A stretch of DNA of 64,000 nt, taken from positions 310,001-374,000 of the forward strand of contig JAHLEH010000002.1 of NCBI GenBank assembly GCA_018883545.1, given 5' to 3'. This document shows, in pieces, positions 44,701 through 53,351 of this stretch. The DNA comes from Marixanthotalea marina. GTDB lineage: Bacteria; Bacteroidota; Bacteroidia; Flavobacteriales; Flavobacteriaceae. Below the pieces are notes generated by a model. That model was given only the letters and a program-made list of their open reading frames with translations. It was not told where the DNA came from and searched no databases. Position 1 is the stretch's first letter; each line of letters opens with the position of its first letter. The position numbers and the translations under genes were made by a program.

Positions 44701-45273
44701 TTGGAAACACCTGAGCTTTACTTTAAAACAGATAAAGAATGGCGCAAATGGTTGCATAAAAACCATCAAGATTTTAAAGGCGTCTATCTTATTTTTTATA
44801 AAGTAGAACACGAAAACGACAGCATGCGTTGGGAAGAAGCCGTTAAAGTGGCTTTATGTTATGGCTGGATAGACTCTACCGTAAAAAGTTTAGGCAACGG
44901 AAAGCGTAGACAATATTTCACACCTAGAAACAATAAAAGTGTTTGGAGCGCCTTGAACAAAAAATACATCGATGAATTAATTGCTGAAAATTTAATGCAC
45001 AAAAGCGGTTTGAATAAAATCGAAACCGCTAAGCAAAATGGTAGTTGGACAGCCCTTGACGATGTAGAAAACGGCATCATTCCAGAAGATTTACAATTGG
45101 CCTTTGATGAAAATCCGCTAGCATTTAAAAATTACCAGAATTTTGCGCCTTCATACAGAAAAAGCTATTTATACTGGTTGCATCAGGCCAAGCGAGATAC
45201 AACCAGACAGAAACGTATAATTGAAATCATTCAATTGTGCTCAAAAAATATTAAAAGCAGAGGAAGCTATTAA
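44701..45273 (+). CDS. YdeI/OmpD-associated family protein
   Basis: A 190-residue cytosolic protein of the YdeI/OmpD-associated (bacteriocin-resistance-like) family. EEAVKVALCYGWIDSTVKSL and RRQYFTPRNNKSVWSALNKK are its characteristic blocks, with the C-terminal PSYRKSYLYWLHQAKRDTTR. Molecular function is not established. No ATG fits; TTG at 44701, 5 bp after the peptidase stop, is the likely start. Its stop overlaps that of the convergent glycosyltransferase. Confidence 0.8.
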   Translation: METPELYFKTDKEWRKWLHKNHQDFKGVYLIFYKVEHENDSMRWEEAVKVALCYGWIDSTVKSLGNGKRRQYFTPRNNKSVWSALNKKYIDELIAENLMHKSGLNKIETAKQNGSWTALDDVENGIIPEDLQLAFDENPLAFKNYQNFAPSYRKSYLYWLHQAKRDTTRQKRIIEIIQLCSKNIKSRGSY

Positions 45274-46550
45274 TGGGTAAATATATTAACCTCTGTATTT
45301 TGTTGGTTTATTGAACTTTTAAATACTTCAAGCATGCGTTTTGCGATACCTGTCCATCCAAAATTTCGTCTTGCAAACCGTGCGCCTTCAACTGATAACT
45401 CGTTACGCAACTTAGGATATAACAATGGCATAGACATCATAGCTCCAAATTCCAATGGACGATGTGGATCTGCAAACAAAGCCTGATTACCAAAATCTAT
45501 CAAATCATACAAACCACCATGAACTGTAATAACACTTGGTGTTCCACAAGCCATGGCCTCAATGGCCACCATACCAAAGGGCTCATACCTAGAAGGCATC
45601 GCAAAAATATTGGCTGCTCTATAAACATTTGCCAAATCTTCATCGGCTACGTAATTTTTCCAAGTTATTCTATCCAAAACACCTAATTCACCAGCTAATT
45701 TTTTTAGTTTTTCTATACCTTGGTTATCTTGTTCAGAATCACCGCCTACAGCAGCCACCAAGCGAGCTTCCGGGCAAAGCTCAAAGGTTGTTGGCAATGC
45801 TTTTAAAAGCAAGTCATAGCCTTTATTATGCGCCATTCTTCCTAATGCCAAAATATCTGTTGGATGAATATCGTACTTTGCCCTGATTTTATCATTCTCT
45901 TTTGATGGTACTGGAAAAAAACGATTTTCATCAATTCCGGGAGGAATCATGCCACAATTACGAGGCAGCACATCATATTGTTTGGTCAATAAATCAACTT
46001 GGGGCAGTGTGGTCGCAATAACATAGTTACACATTTGGTACACAAAATATTCTTTACGGATGCGCTCTTTAAACCGATAGTTCTTCTCCATTTTTTTTTC
46101 ATCCATATCGCTACCCATGGTATGCTGTTTCCACCAACCCAGAGAGTGTGGTGTATGCACATGTGAAATACCTAATTCTTCAGCTATTTTTTGTCCTGCC
46201 CAACCTGCATCCCAATAATGGCTATAAACAATATCATACTTTTTGTTTTCTTTTTTTATGGCAGCCAATGTGTTCGTGACAAACTTTTTTAAATGATCGT
46301 GCATATCTTCCTTCCGGATAAACTTTTTTCCACCAAAAGGGATACGCCAAACCCTATAATTTTCATCCACTATGTCGTACTCTGGCTGATCTTCAAATTG
46401 CCGTGTCACCAAATCCACTTTTTTTCCGAGCCTACTAAAACGCTCGGCCAGCTCTAAAACATAAACAACTTGCCCGCCTGTATCGGGCTTTCCTAATTCT
46501 GGGTTGGCTGCAACATATCCGTGCAAAGAGATCATTAGTATCGACTTCAT
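45270..46550 (-). CDS. GT4 glycosyltransferase, sucrose- or mannosylfructose-phosphate synthase-like
   Basis: A 426-residue GT-B retaining glycosyltransferase. GKPDTGGQVVYVLELAERF near the N-terminus is the SPS/sucrose synthase/MfpsA acceptor-side signature; RQFEDQPEYDIV, RIPFGGKKFIRKEDMHDH and YSHYWDAGWAG follow. The C-terminal donor site is PSRYEPFGMVAIEAMACGTP (E-x7-E). Likely reaction: hexosyl transfer from an NDP-sugar to fructose 6-phosphate. The next-upstream gene, 22 bp away, encodes the matching phosphatase fused to a glycosidase, supporting a disaccharide-phosphate pathway. The specific sugar is not decided by sequence. Confidence 0.85.
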   Translation of the reverse strand: MKSILMISLHGYVAANPELGKPDTGGQVVYVLELAERFSRLGKKVDLVTRQFEDQPEYDIVDENYRVWRIPFGGKKFIRKEDMHDHLKKFVTNTLAAIKKENKKYDIVYSHYWDAGWAGQKIAEELGISHVHTPHSLGWWKQHTMGSDMDEKKMEKNYRFKERIRKEYFVYQMCNYVIATTLPQVDLLTKQYDVLPRNCGMIPPGIDENRFFPVPSKENDKIRAKYDIHPTDILALGRMAHNKGYDLLLKALPTTFELCPEARLVAAVGGDSEQDNQGIEKLKKLAGELGVLDRITWKNYVADEDLANVYRAANIFAMPSRYEPFGMVAIEAMACGTPSVITVHGGLYDLIDFGNQALFADPHRPLEFGAMMSMPLLYPKLRNELSVEGARFARRNFGWTGIAKRMLEVFKSSINQQNTEVNIFTH

Positions 46551-46572
46551 AATTCCAAATTTTATTTAAATA

Positions 46573-48651
46573 TTATTTTATGTTCAAATCATCACATGCA
46601 GAAATATATTGTGCGGCCGACCATGCTTGGTACGCTTTCCCCATTGGCTTACCGGTGGTACCATGCGCCCATTCGGTAAACTCCCATTCTTCATTTATAC
46701 CTTCTTTATTGATTAAAGCCAACTTATATAACTCTGCTATGGCCATATCTTTTAGGCCAAGCTTATTTATAAATTTCACCCAAAAACCACCAACAAAAGG
46801 CCATATGCCTCCATTGTGATAATGGTTGGGTAGATTTAAAAGATTTACAGTATAATAGGGTCGCCAATCGGGATCCCCAGGATTAACAACAGGGTATACA
46901 TTAGCAACCGGAAATGGTTCGTTTACCCCTACTCCCAGCATGAATCGCAACGTTTGGTGTGCTTTTTCGGCATCAACCGTACCATGTAAAAAAGCCAAAA
47001 TATTACCTAGAGTATCGCAACGCCAACTAAAATCGAACGGCGTTACTTGAGCAATGAGATACGCTGTATCTCCCAACGTAAATTGTCGTTCTGCAAAAGA
47101 AACCGACTGGAATAACTTTTGTTGTGTTGATGGCCAAAAGTTCTGTAATATTTCTTTTTTTATTACCTGCGACCAACGGATGTATTCTCCTGCTTTTTCA
47201 TAATTGCCCAACATTTCCAGCATGCGGCCAAAACAAACATTAGCCCTATACCATAAAATCTCGTCGTATAGAATATTATAACTTCTACCGAATAAGTCTG
47301 TCCAATCTCCTGCTTCTGGAATTTCAAGAAGCGCATCATTATTACCGTCATGCGCACTTAACCACCGCATGGTTTCACTTATATCGTCTATATGCTTTCT
47401 TAAGAAGTTAATATCTTTTGTAACATTGATATATTCGTAAAAAGCAATAATTACCCACAATCCGCTATCAATGGAGCAAATTCCGCCAACACCGGAATAA
47501 TCTGCTACGTTATCTTTTATGCGCACATTTGATGGTATTTGTCCATTATTGGAAATATGCTCTAAAAGTGTGAGCAATGTTTGCCGTTGGCAACTATGTA
47601 TTTCTTTATCGTGAATGAGCGAAAGTGACCCTATAACCGTTATTGCACCATCTCTAGCCCAAACACTATGGTAATTTTCATCGGTGCCATTAGGTACATT
47701 ATCATTTATAGAACAGGCCGAAAAACCAAGCGGAGTTATATTCTTCTTTAATGCTTCAACAGCTTTATGGTAACCTTCCCTAATTAAAGCCATTTTTTCA
47801 TCCTCATCATCCGTAGTAACCGATTGTGTGAGTTCTTGCTGAATGAAAAAATCTTCAGGTCGTTCTTCTACTTCAAAATTATTTGCTTCTTCAGGAAGTA
47901 CTCCATAATACACCAAACCTTCTATAACTCCGTCACCATAGTTTTTTTCAGCATGGTAAATTTGTCTGTATTTAGTAAACTTATAAAGCTCTTGATGTGC
48001 ATTTGCAACAACAATACCTTTTATATTCTCCATATTGAACATAGCAGAATCGTTACCACTATCGCCGGCAACCAATGTGTTTTTTGCCTTAATTTTCAGT
48101 TTATTTAGTAACCATTGCAAAGCATTCCCTTTATTGGCCCATTTAGGAAGCACATCCAAAAACTTGTTTCCCGAGTAAACAATATTTACATGCATGTTGG
48201 CATTCATAAAATCTAGCTCTATACTGTCTATAAGTTCCGGACTGGCATCATGAAAATAGTAGCTTCTTTTATAGGAATGTTGAAATTTAGCAGGTTGCTC
48301 ACTTATAGGGTGATTAATATTCTGAATGAGATTTTCGACAGAATCCAAATCCCACCCATCATCTAACACATGATTGAATTCTTTAACAATAGACTTATTT
48401 TTATAGTCGTAAATATGTGTTCCCACACCCGAAATAATGAAATCTGGCTCGGGAAGAATTCCTTTTTTGATTAAATTTAGAGTATCGTCAATTAACCTGC
48501 CCGTATTATAGGCAAGCAAAACATCTTTGGGCTTATGTGCTCTCCAAATCTTGGTGAAGTTACTCTTTAATGTGTGAAAGTTTATTAATGTATTGTCAAT
48601 ATCAAAAGATAAAAATTTTATATCTGAAGTCTGATTGTTTTTTTGTTCCAT
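46573..48651 (-). CDS. Fusion: HAD-IIB sugar-phosphatase + GH100/GH15-like glycoside hydrolase
   Basis: A 692-residue two-enzyme chain. Residues 1-255 form a HAD-IIB sucrose-phosphatase-like domain: motif I SFDIDNTLI (Asp17, Asp19), motif III Lys174 in NKGNALQWL, motif IV GDSGND (196-201). Residues about 285-690 are an (alpha/alpha)6-barrel hydrolase: WARDGAITVIG, CSIDSGLWVIIAFYEY, PEAGDWTDLFGRSYN and HYHNGGIWPFVGG, closest by eye to neutral invertase (GH100) or amylo-alpha-1,6-glucosidase-type enzymes. It would dephosphorylate the GT product, while the second half could cleave a related glycoside. First gene of the pair with the GT. Confidence 0.85.
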   Translation of the reverse strand: MEQKNNQTSDIKFLSFDIDNTLINFHTLKSNFTKIWRAHKPKDVLLAYNTGRLIDDTLNLIKKGILPEPDFIISGVGTHIYDYKNKSIVKEFNHVLDDGWDLDSVENLIQNINHPISEQPAKFQHSYKRSYYFHDASPELIDSIELDFMNANMHVNIVYSGNKFLDVLPKWANKGNALQWLLNKLKIKAKNTLVAGDSGNDSAMFNMENIKGIVVANAHQELYKFTKYRQIYHAEKNYGDGVIEGLVYYGVLPEEANNFEVEERPEDFFIQQELTQSVTTDDEDEKMALIREGYHKAVEALKKNITPLGFSACSINDNVPNGTDENYHSVWARDGAITVIGSLSLIHDKEIHSCQRQTLLTLLEHISNNGQIPSNVRIKDNVADYSGVGGICSIDSGLWVIIAFYEYINVTKDINFLRKHIDDISETMRWLSAHDGNNDALLEIPEAGDWTDLFGRSYNILYDEILWYRANVCFGRMLEMLGNYEKAGEYIRWSQVIKKEILQNFWPSTQQKLFQSVSFAERQFTLGDTAYLIAQVTPFDFSWRCDTLGNILAFLHGTVDAEKAHQTLRFMLGVGVNEPFPVANVYPVVNPGDPDWRPYYTVNLLNLPNHYHNGGIWPFVGGFWVKFINKLGLKDMAIAELYKLALINKEGINEEWEFTEWAHGTTGKPMGKAYQAWSAAQYISACDDLNIK

Positions 48652-48882
48652 TTATGAATTTAAAACGTTATCCAAAAAGAATTTATAAGCTTTAGAAAAA
48701 AGCTTTGGTTGCTCTACTAAGATACAAAAAAATTAAAGAACAACCTTGACACATAAGCCTTAGAAGGCTCTAAAAATGGACAAAAACCCTATTTTCAGAC
48801 CATCGATTTATTAAAAAAATAATTATCAATATAACTGAAAACGAAATATGGAATTTGAATATTGGTTTGAAGAGAATATGAT

Positions 48883-48925
48883 AAAAATGCCCTAAATTTA
48901 GGTATCTAAATTTAGGGCATTTTTA
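48883..48925. terminator. Strong symmetrical terminator
   Basis: AAAAATGCCCTAAATTTA (48883-48900) is a perfect complement of the arm at 48907-48924 around a 6-nt loop. It ends the ATPase transcript on the minus strand; the remaining gap (48652-48882) holds the leader of the fusion gene and nothing else recognised. Confidence 0.88.
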
Positions 48926-48943
48926 ATTTTTTGATTGTTTTGA

Positions 48944-50410
48944 TTAAATACCACTTATAAAACTTCCGTAAGGATCTTTAAACTGTGTACCTTCGGTAAA
49001 TCTAAACTTACTAAGTAACTTATGCTCCACCAAAGCCCAAAGCACAAATTCTTTCATAAAGTAACTATCTGCTTTGCTAAGGTTTGATTGATATTCACCC
49101 AATAAATCATCTAAGGGTGCAATGGCATCTAAAATAGACTTATATTCTTTGTCCCTTAAATCATCCAACAACTCAAAACCATCTTTCTGGTTGAAAAACC
49201 AAGAAACTACATCATCGTAAGGGCCCTCTTCTTCCTGCTTTTTCAACTTCTCTATTTTGGGAAACAAATTTTCAAACAAACTTTTAACGGCTTCGCCAAT
49301 TAAATTATAGGCAACCACAGCAGCACCTTCCTGTTCACCTTCGTAAACCAATTCTACTTTACCGGTAATGGAAGGTATAACACCCACGAAATCACTCAAT
49401 CGAATCGTTGTTTTTTCATCACCGGCTTTTAACGCCCTGCGTTCTGCCGTACTTAACAAGTTTTCAAAAGCGGTGATACTCAATCGGGCACTAACGCCAC
49501 TTTTAGCATCGATATATTCACTATCGCGGGCTTCAAAAACAATTTGCTCCAATAAGTCTTTGGCCAAATCGGGAACCACAACACTTTTTTTTTGGTTTTC
49601 TAAAACTTTAGCTTCTTGCTCGGTAATTTGTCTGGCAGTACCTATATCATTTGGATAATGGGTTAATATTTGGGAACCTATCCTATCTTTTAAAGGCGTT
49701 ACAATACTGCCTCTATTGGTGTAATCTTCTGGGTTAGCGGTAAACAAAAACTGAATATCCAACGGTAACCGTAACTTAAATCCTCGTATTTGCACATCAC
49801 CCTCTTGTAGGATATTAAATAAAGCTACTTGTATTCTCGCTTGCAAATCGGGTAACTCGTTAATCACAAAAACACAACGATTGGCACGTGGAATCATACC
49901 GTAATGAATTACTCTGTCGTCGGCATAACTTAACCTTAAATTAGCCGCTTTTATAGGATCTACATCGCCAATAATATCGGCTACGGTTACATCGGGTGTG
50001 GCTAGTTTTTCTGCAAAACGCTCGCTTCTGTGCAACCAAGAAATAGGCGTATCATTTTCTTTTTCTTTGATTAATTCTTTGGCGTATCTTGAAATGGGAT
50101 TGAATGGATCGTCATTTATTTCCGAGCCTTCCACATACGGAATGTATTCATCCAATAAATTAAGCATCAATCTTGCCAAACGTGTTTTTGCTTGTCCGCG
50201 TAACCCCAACAAGTTAATATTGTGGCGCGATAAAATAGCACGCTCTAATTCAGGTATGACTGTATTTTCGTAACCATGAACCCCTTCAAAGGTGGTTTCA
50301 TTATTCTTTATTTTTTCAATAAGGTTATCTCGCAATTCATCTTTAATGGATTTGCTTTTGTAATTGGCTTTCTTTAAGTCGCCAAATGTTTTTATATTTT
50401 TTATTTCCAT
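48944..50410 (-). CDS. MoxR/ChlI-type AAA+ ATPase (magnesium chelatase-like)
   Basis: A 488-residue AAA+ protein resembling the magnesium-chelatase I subunit. The Walker A variant GLRGQAKTRLARLML (about 74-88) has A where most P-loops have G. VFVINELPDLQARIQVALFN is Walker B, and FLFTANPEDYTNRGSIVTPL is the sensor region. Chelatase is unlikely without BchH; such ATPases paired with VWA proteins act as chaperone-like remodelers. The frame opens at 50464, but ATG at 50410 (MEIKNIKTFGDLKKANYKSK) is the natural start, leaving an 87-bp spacer after the VWA gene. Confidence 0.85.
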   Translation of the reverse strand: MEIKNIKTFGDLKKANYKSKSIKDELRDNLIEKIKNNETTFEGVHGYENTVIPELERAILSRHNINLLGLRGQAKTRLARLMLNLLDEYIPYVEGSEINDDPFNPISRYAKELIKEKENDTPISWLHRSERFAEKLATPDVTVADIIGDVDPIKAANLRLSYADDRVIHYGMIPRANRCVFVINELPDLQARIQVALFNILQEGDVQIRGFKLRLPLDIQFLFTANPEDYTNRGSIVTPLKDRIGSQILTHYPNDIGTARQITEQEAKVLENQKKSVVVPDLAKDLLEQIVFEARDSEYIDAKSGVSARLSITAFENLLSTAERRALKAGDEKTTIRLSDFVGVIPSITGKVELVYEGEQEGAAVVAYNLIGEAVKSLFENLFPKIEKLKKQEEEGPYDDVVSWFFNQKDGFELLDDLRDKEYKSILDAIAPLDDLLGEYQSNLSKADSYFMKEFVLWALVEHKLLSKFRFTEGTQFKDPYGSFISGI

Positions 50411-50497
50411 TTTATAACTTTTGGCTGTTTGCTTTTGGCTTTTAGTACAATTATATTTCAGCAAATAGCTAACACCTAAGAGCTAACAGCTAATTAA

Positions 50498-51625
50498 TTA
50501 TCCTCTAATTCTTTTTTTTCTATTGGTTTCATAATCTTCAAAAATCATTTCACCCAAACCTTTTAATCCCGTATAAAATGCTTTTCCTTGGTTGGCATAA
50601 GTAAATTCACGAACAAATTGCATTAAATAAGGGTCTTGGGCAATCATAAAGGTGGTTATGGGTATGTGCAGTTTTCGAGCTTGCTGCGCCATAGCATAAC
50701 ACTTGTTAGTTATGTATGGATTCAACCCCACACTATCCTTATAATATTGACCATCTGGCATGCGCAGGCAACTGGGTTTACCATCAGTAATCATAAAAAT
50801 CTGCTTGTTAGTGTTTCGTTTTCTGCGAAGCAAGTCCATAGCCAATTGCAATCCAGCGACCGTATTGGTATGGTAAGGCCCTACTTTTAAATAAGGCAAA
50901 TCTTTTATTTCAATTTGCCATGCATCGTTACCAAACACCAAAATATCCAGCGTATCTTTTGGATAGCGTGTTGTAATAAGTTCAGCCAGAGCCATCGCTA
51001 CTTTTTTAGCTGGTGTAATACGATCTTCGCCATAAAGAATCATACTATGGCTAATGTCTATCATGAGCACCGTACTCATTTGCGATTTGTGCAGTGTTTC
51101 TTCTACCACCAAATCGTCTTCCGACAAATTAAAATTACCAATACCGTGATTGATTTGCGCATTTTTTAAGCTTTCGGTTACCGAGACTTTATCTAGTGAA
51201 TCTCCAAATTGATATTCCCTGTAGTCGCCCGTATGTTCATCTCCGAAACCCGGACTTTTACTTTTATGGTTTCCTTGGCCACTGCGCTTTATTTTACCAA
51301 AAATATGTTCTAATGCATGTTGGCGAATAGCGCGTTCGGTTTTTGCCGTAATGGCAGTGCCGCCATTGCCATCGCCATCAATTTCCTCTTTTATATAACC
51401 TTTCTTTTTTAGGTCTTCAATAAAATCGTCAATGGTGTATTCTGATGTGGTTAAGTTGTACTCTTTATCAAGTTCCCGTAACCAATCGATTGCTTCGTCA
51501 AAATCACCCGAAGTGTGTGTGATAAGTTCTTTAAATATTTCAAAAAGTTTATCAAAGGGAGATTGGTCTGGCGCCTCGTATTTCTTAAAAACGAAACCTT
51601 TTCTTGCAGTATTTTTGTTTACCAT
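50498..51625 (-). CDS. VWA-domain protein, partner of the AAA+ ATPase
   Basis: A 375-residue protein with a von Willebrand A domain in its second half: STVLMIDISHSMILYG holds the MIDAS D-x-S-x-S, and MITDGKPSC is a later MIDAS loop. The first half is charged and flexible with a glycine/acidic stretch (EEIDGDGNGGTA). MoxR-VWA pairs work together on metal or cofactor insertion or envelope targets; the substrate is unknown. It is upstream of the ATPase on the same strand. Confidence 0.83.
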   Translation of the reverse strand: MVNKNTARKGFVFKKYEAPDQSPFDKLFEIFKELITHTSGDFDEAIDWLRELDKEYNLTTSEYTIDDFIEDLKKKGYIKEEIDGDGNGGTAITAKTERAIRQHALEHIFGKIKRSGQGNHKSKSPGFGDEHTGDYREYQFGDSLDKVSVTESLKNAQINHGIGNFNLSEDDLVVEETLHKSQMSTVLMIDISHSMILYGEDRITPAKKVAMALAELITTRYPKDTLDILVFGNDAWQIEIKDLPYLKVGPYHTNTVAGLQLAMDLLRRKRNTNKQIFMITDGKPSCLRMPDGQYYKDSVGLNPYITNKCYAMAQQARKLHIPITTFMIAQDPYLMQFVREFTYANQGKAFYTGLKGLGEMIFEDYETNRKKRIRG

Positions 51626-51705
51626 AGCAGTATAAAAATACTCTATTTTAAATCAAAAAAGGATAAGGAAGTATTAAATTTTTCTATACTACAATTAGAT
51701 ATTGT

Positions 51706-52383
51706 TTATTCTATGCGCTTTAAACCTTCCAAATCGTTTATCTTTATGTACTTACCATGGGTCGATATTAAGCCCTCTTTTTTAAATTGGGACAGTACCC
51801 TAATGGCAGATTCAATGGCAGTACCAACAATGTTTGCAAAATCTTCACGAGATAACAGAATACTTAGAGAACCATCTGGATTGACCCCAAAATTGTCATG
51901 AATATAGATTAAGGTTTCTGCCAGGCGTTGCCTAACCGATTTTTGCGCCATATTTACAATAATATTGTCGGCCTCTTTTAAATCTCTAGCCATATCTTTC
52001 AAGACATCAAACGAAAATTTTGGGTTTTTTTGTAAATCGTTAATGATCTCACTTTTGGGAATAAAACAAAGTTCCATATCGTTTAATGCCACAGCCTGCA
52101 GATTAGAAGCTTCACCTGTAATTAATGACCTTTGGCCAAGCAAATCGCCTTTAACCACTATTTTTACAATTTGATCCTTACCGTTGGCGCTTAACTTAGA
52201 AAGTTTGCATATACCATCCCTAACACAATAAACACCGTTAATTATTTCGCCTTCATCAAAAATAACGTCTCCTTTTTTTACTGTTCTTGATGTTTTACAA
52301 TTAGAAATACGAACCAACTCTTCTTTGGTTAACGATTTAAGTGAGTTAAATTGCTTGATAATACATTGTTCGCACTTTCCCAT
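51706..52383 (-). CDS. Crp/Fnr family transcriptional regulator
   Basis: A 225-residue regulator: cNMP-like beta-barrel (about 15-130), dimer helix and winged helix (about 165-220). The recognition helix TAIESAIRVLSQF keeps the Glu and Arg that in Fnr/Crp read TGA half-sites. Cysteines near the N-terminus (C4, C7, C29) and later (C53, C59) could ligate an Fe-S cluster as in Fnr; that is only possible. It lies 40 bp behind the usp gene with no promoter between, so it would be driven by the FNR-like site at 53315-53328. Candidate controller of the cbb3 genes. Confidence 0.87.
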   Translation of the reverse strand: MGKCEQCIIKQFNSLKSLTKEELVRISNCKTSRTVKKGDVIFDEGEIINGVYCVRDGICKLSKLSANGKDQIVKIVVKGDLLGQRSLITGEASNLQAVALNDMELCFIPKSEIINDLQKNPKFSFDVLKDMARDLKEADNIIVNMAQKSVRQRLAETLIYIHDNFGVNPDGSLSILLSREDFANIVGTAIESAIRVLSQFKKEGLISTHGKYIKINDLEGLKRIE

Positions 52384-52423
52384 ACCTTAATATTATTTAA
52401 TTATAAATGTTATCTAAAACACC

Positions 52424-53263
52424 TTAATGCAATACCAAAAATGGTATATTTTTATAGTAACTAATGGCCTTTGATGCGGGTTGAAATAATATTTTTTGGA
52501 AATAATTTAAGTTCTTGGCCATCATTGTTATCAAATTAATGTCTTTTTCGTCTACAAACTTTTGGATGGCTTCCTCTATATATTTATTGATTAAAAAATG
52601 AAAATTATGATTGTGGCTCCCAAAATAGTCATCTAAATACTCTTTGTTTTTTTGTTGGTCTTCATTTAGTTCAATACCCTGCTTATTAATATGTAAAAAA
52701 TTAACCGAAGCCTTATTCGTTTCTACAATATCTATTAGAGGCTGTAAGGCTTCTGGGCGGTAAAAAATTGAAAAATCGGTTGGAAACGCAATCTCTTTAG
52801 GGTTTACATATTTTGCATTTTCTGGCACAACTAATGTGGTACATTTCACCTTAGTAATAACGTTGCCTGTATTACTGCCAATGGCTATTTTTTTTAAACC
52901 AGAAGCACCTTTTGTTCCCATTACGATAAGGTTAATTCCTTTTTGTGAAACCTGTTCCCTTATGGAGTTTACTATATAATTTTGATCGGAAATTGCAAAA
53001 AATCTATGGTTTGGATTTTTAGGAAAACTATCGTGTATGCGCTTTATAGTTTTTTGAAGTAATTTTTTTGACGGCCTTACCACCGATTCGGAAGTTGTAT
53101 CTTGGTTTGTTGCATAGAACCCTGATGATGTTACCATTGCATCTTCCCTACTTACATGTAACAAGTAGAAATTACATGTTGACTTGCTAAAAAAATGGAG
53201 CGCATATTCTATGGCATTCCACGAATTTTCAGAAAAATCTGTTGGTATTAAAATATTCTTCAT
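52424..53263 (-). CDS. Tandem universal stress protein
   Basis: A 279-residue protein with two Usp domains (about 1-147 and 150-279). The first has NILIPTDFSENSWNAIEYAL and the ATP-binding pattern GTKGASGLKKIAIGSNTGNV. The second (EIAFPTDFSIFYRPEALQPL) has lost that glycine motif. Usp proteins are common members of Fnr/FixK-type regulons. It has an FNR-like palindrome with an exact -7 box upstream and is followed by the Crp/Fnr gene. Confidence 0.9.
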   Translation of the reverse strand: MKNILIPTDFSENSWNAIEYALHFFSKSTCNFYLLHVSREDAMVTSSGFYATNQDTTSESVVRPSKKLLQKTIKRIHDSFPKNPNHRFFAISDQNYIVNSIREQVSQKGINLIVMGTKGASGLKKIAIGSNTGNVITKVKCTTLVVPENAKYVNPKEIAFPTDFSIFYRPEALQPLIDIVETNKASVNFLHINKQGIELNEDQQKNKEYLDDYFGSHNHNFHFLINKYIEEAIQKFVDEKDINLITMMAKNLNYFQKILFQPASKAISYYKNIPFLVLH

Positions 53264-53284
53264 GCCCTATTTATCTTCAAGAAA

Positions 53285-53328
53285 CAAAAGTACGGGCATG
53301 GTCTTTACTGAAATATGACCAATATCAT
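53285..53328 (-). promoter_or_regulatory. FNR/FixK-like site and promoter of usp-crp
   Basis: Palindrome ATGACCAATATCAT (53315-53328) is centred 36.5 bp from the end of an exact minus-strand -7 box TACTTTTG (complement of 53285-53292). The transcription start would be near 53279, 16 nt before the usp start codon. Confidence 0.78.
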
Positions 53329-53351
53329 AATTCGGCCTAAATCCCAATAAA

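Noticed and set aside
50411-50464. N-terminal 18-residue extension of the MoxR-like ATPase
   Set aside because: It is encoded by the word-repeat spacer; the internal ATG at 50410 gives a better protein start.
48944-51625. Magnesium chelatase subunits I and D for chlorophyll synthesis
   Set aside because: No BchH or other chlorophyll gene is present; MoxR/VWA pairs with this look are widespread in non-phototrophic Bacteroidota.
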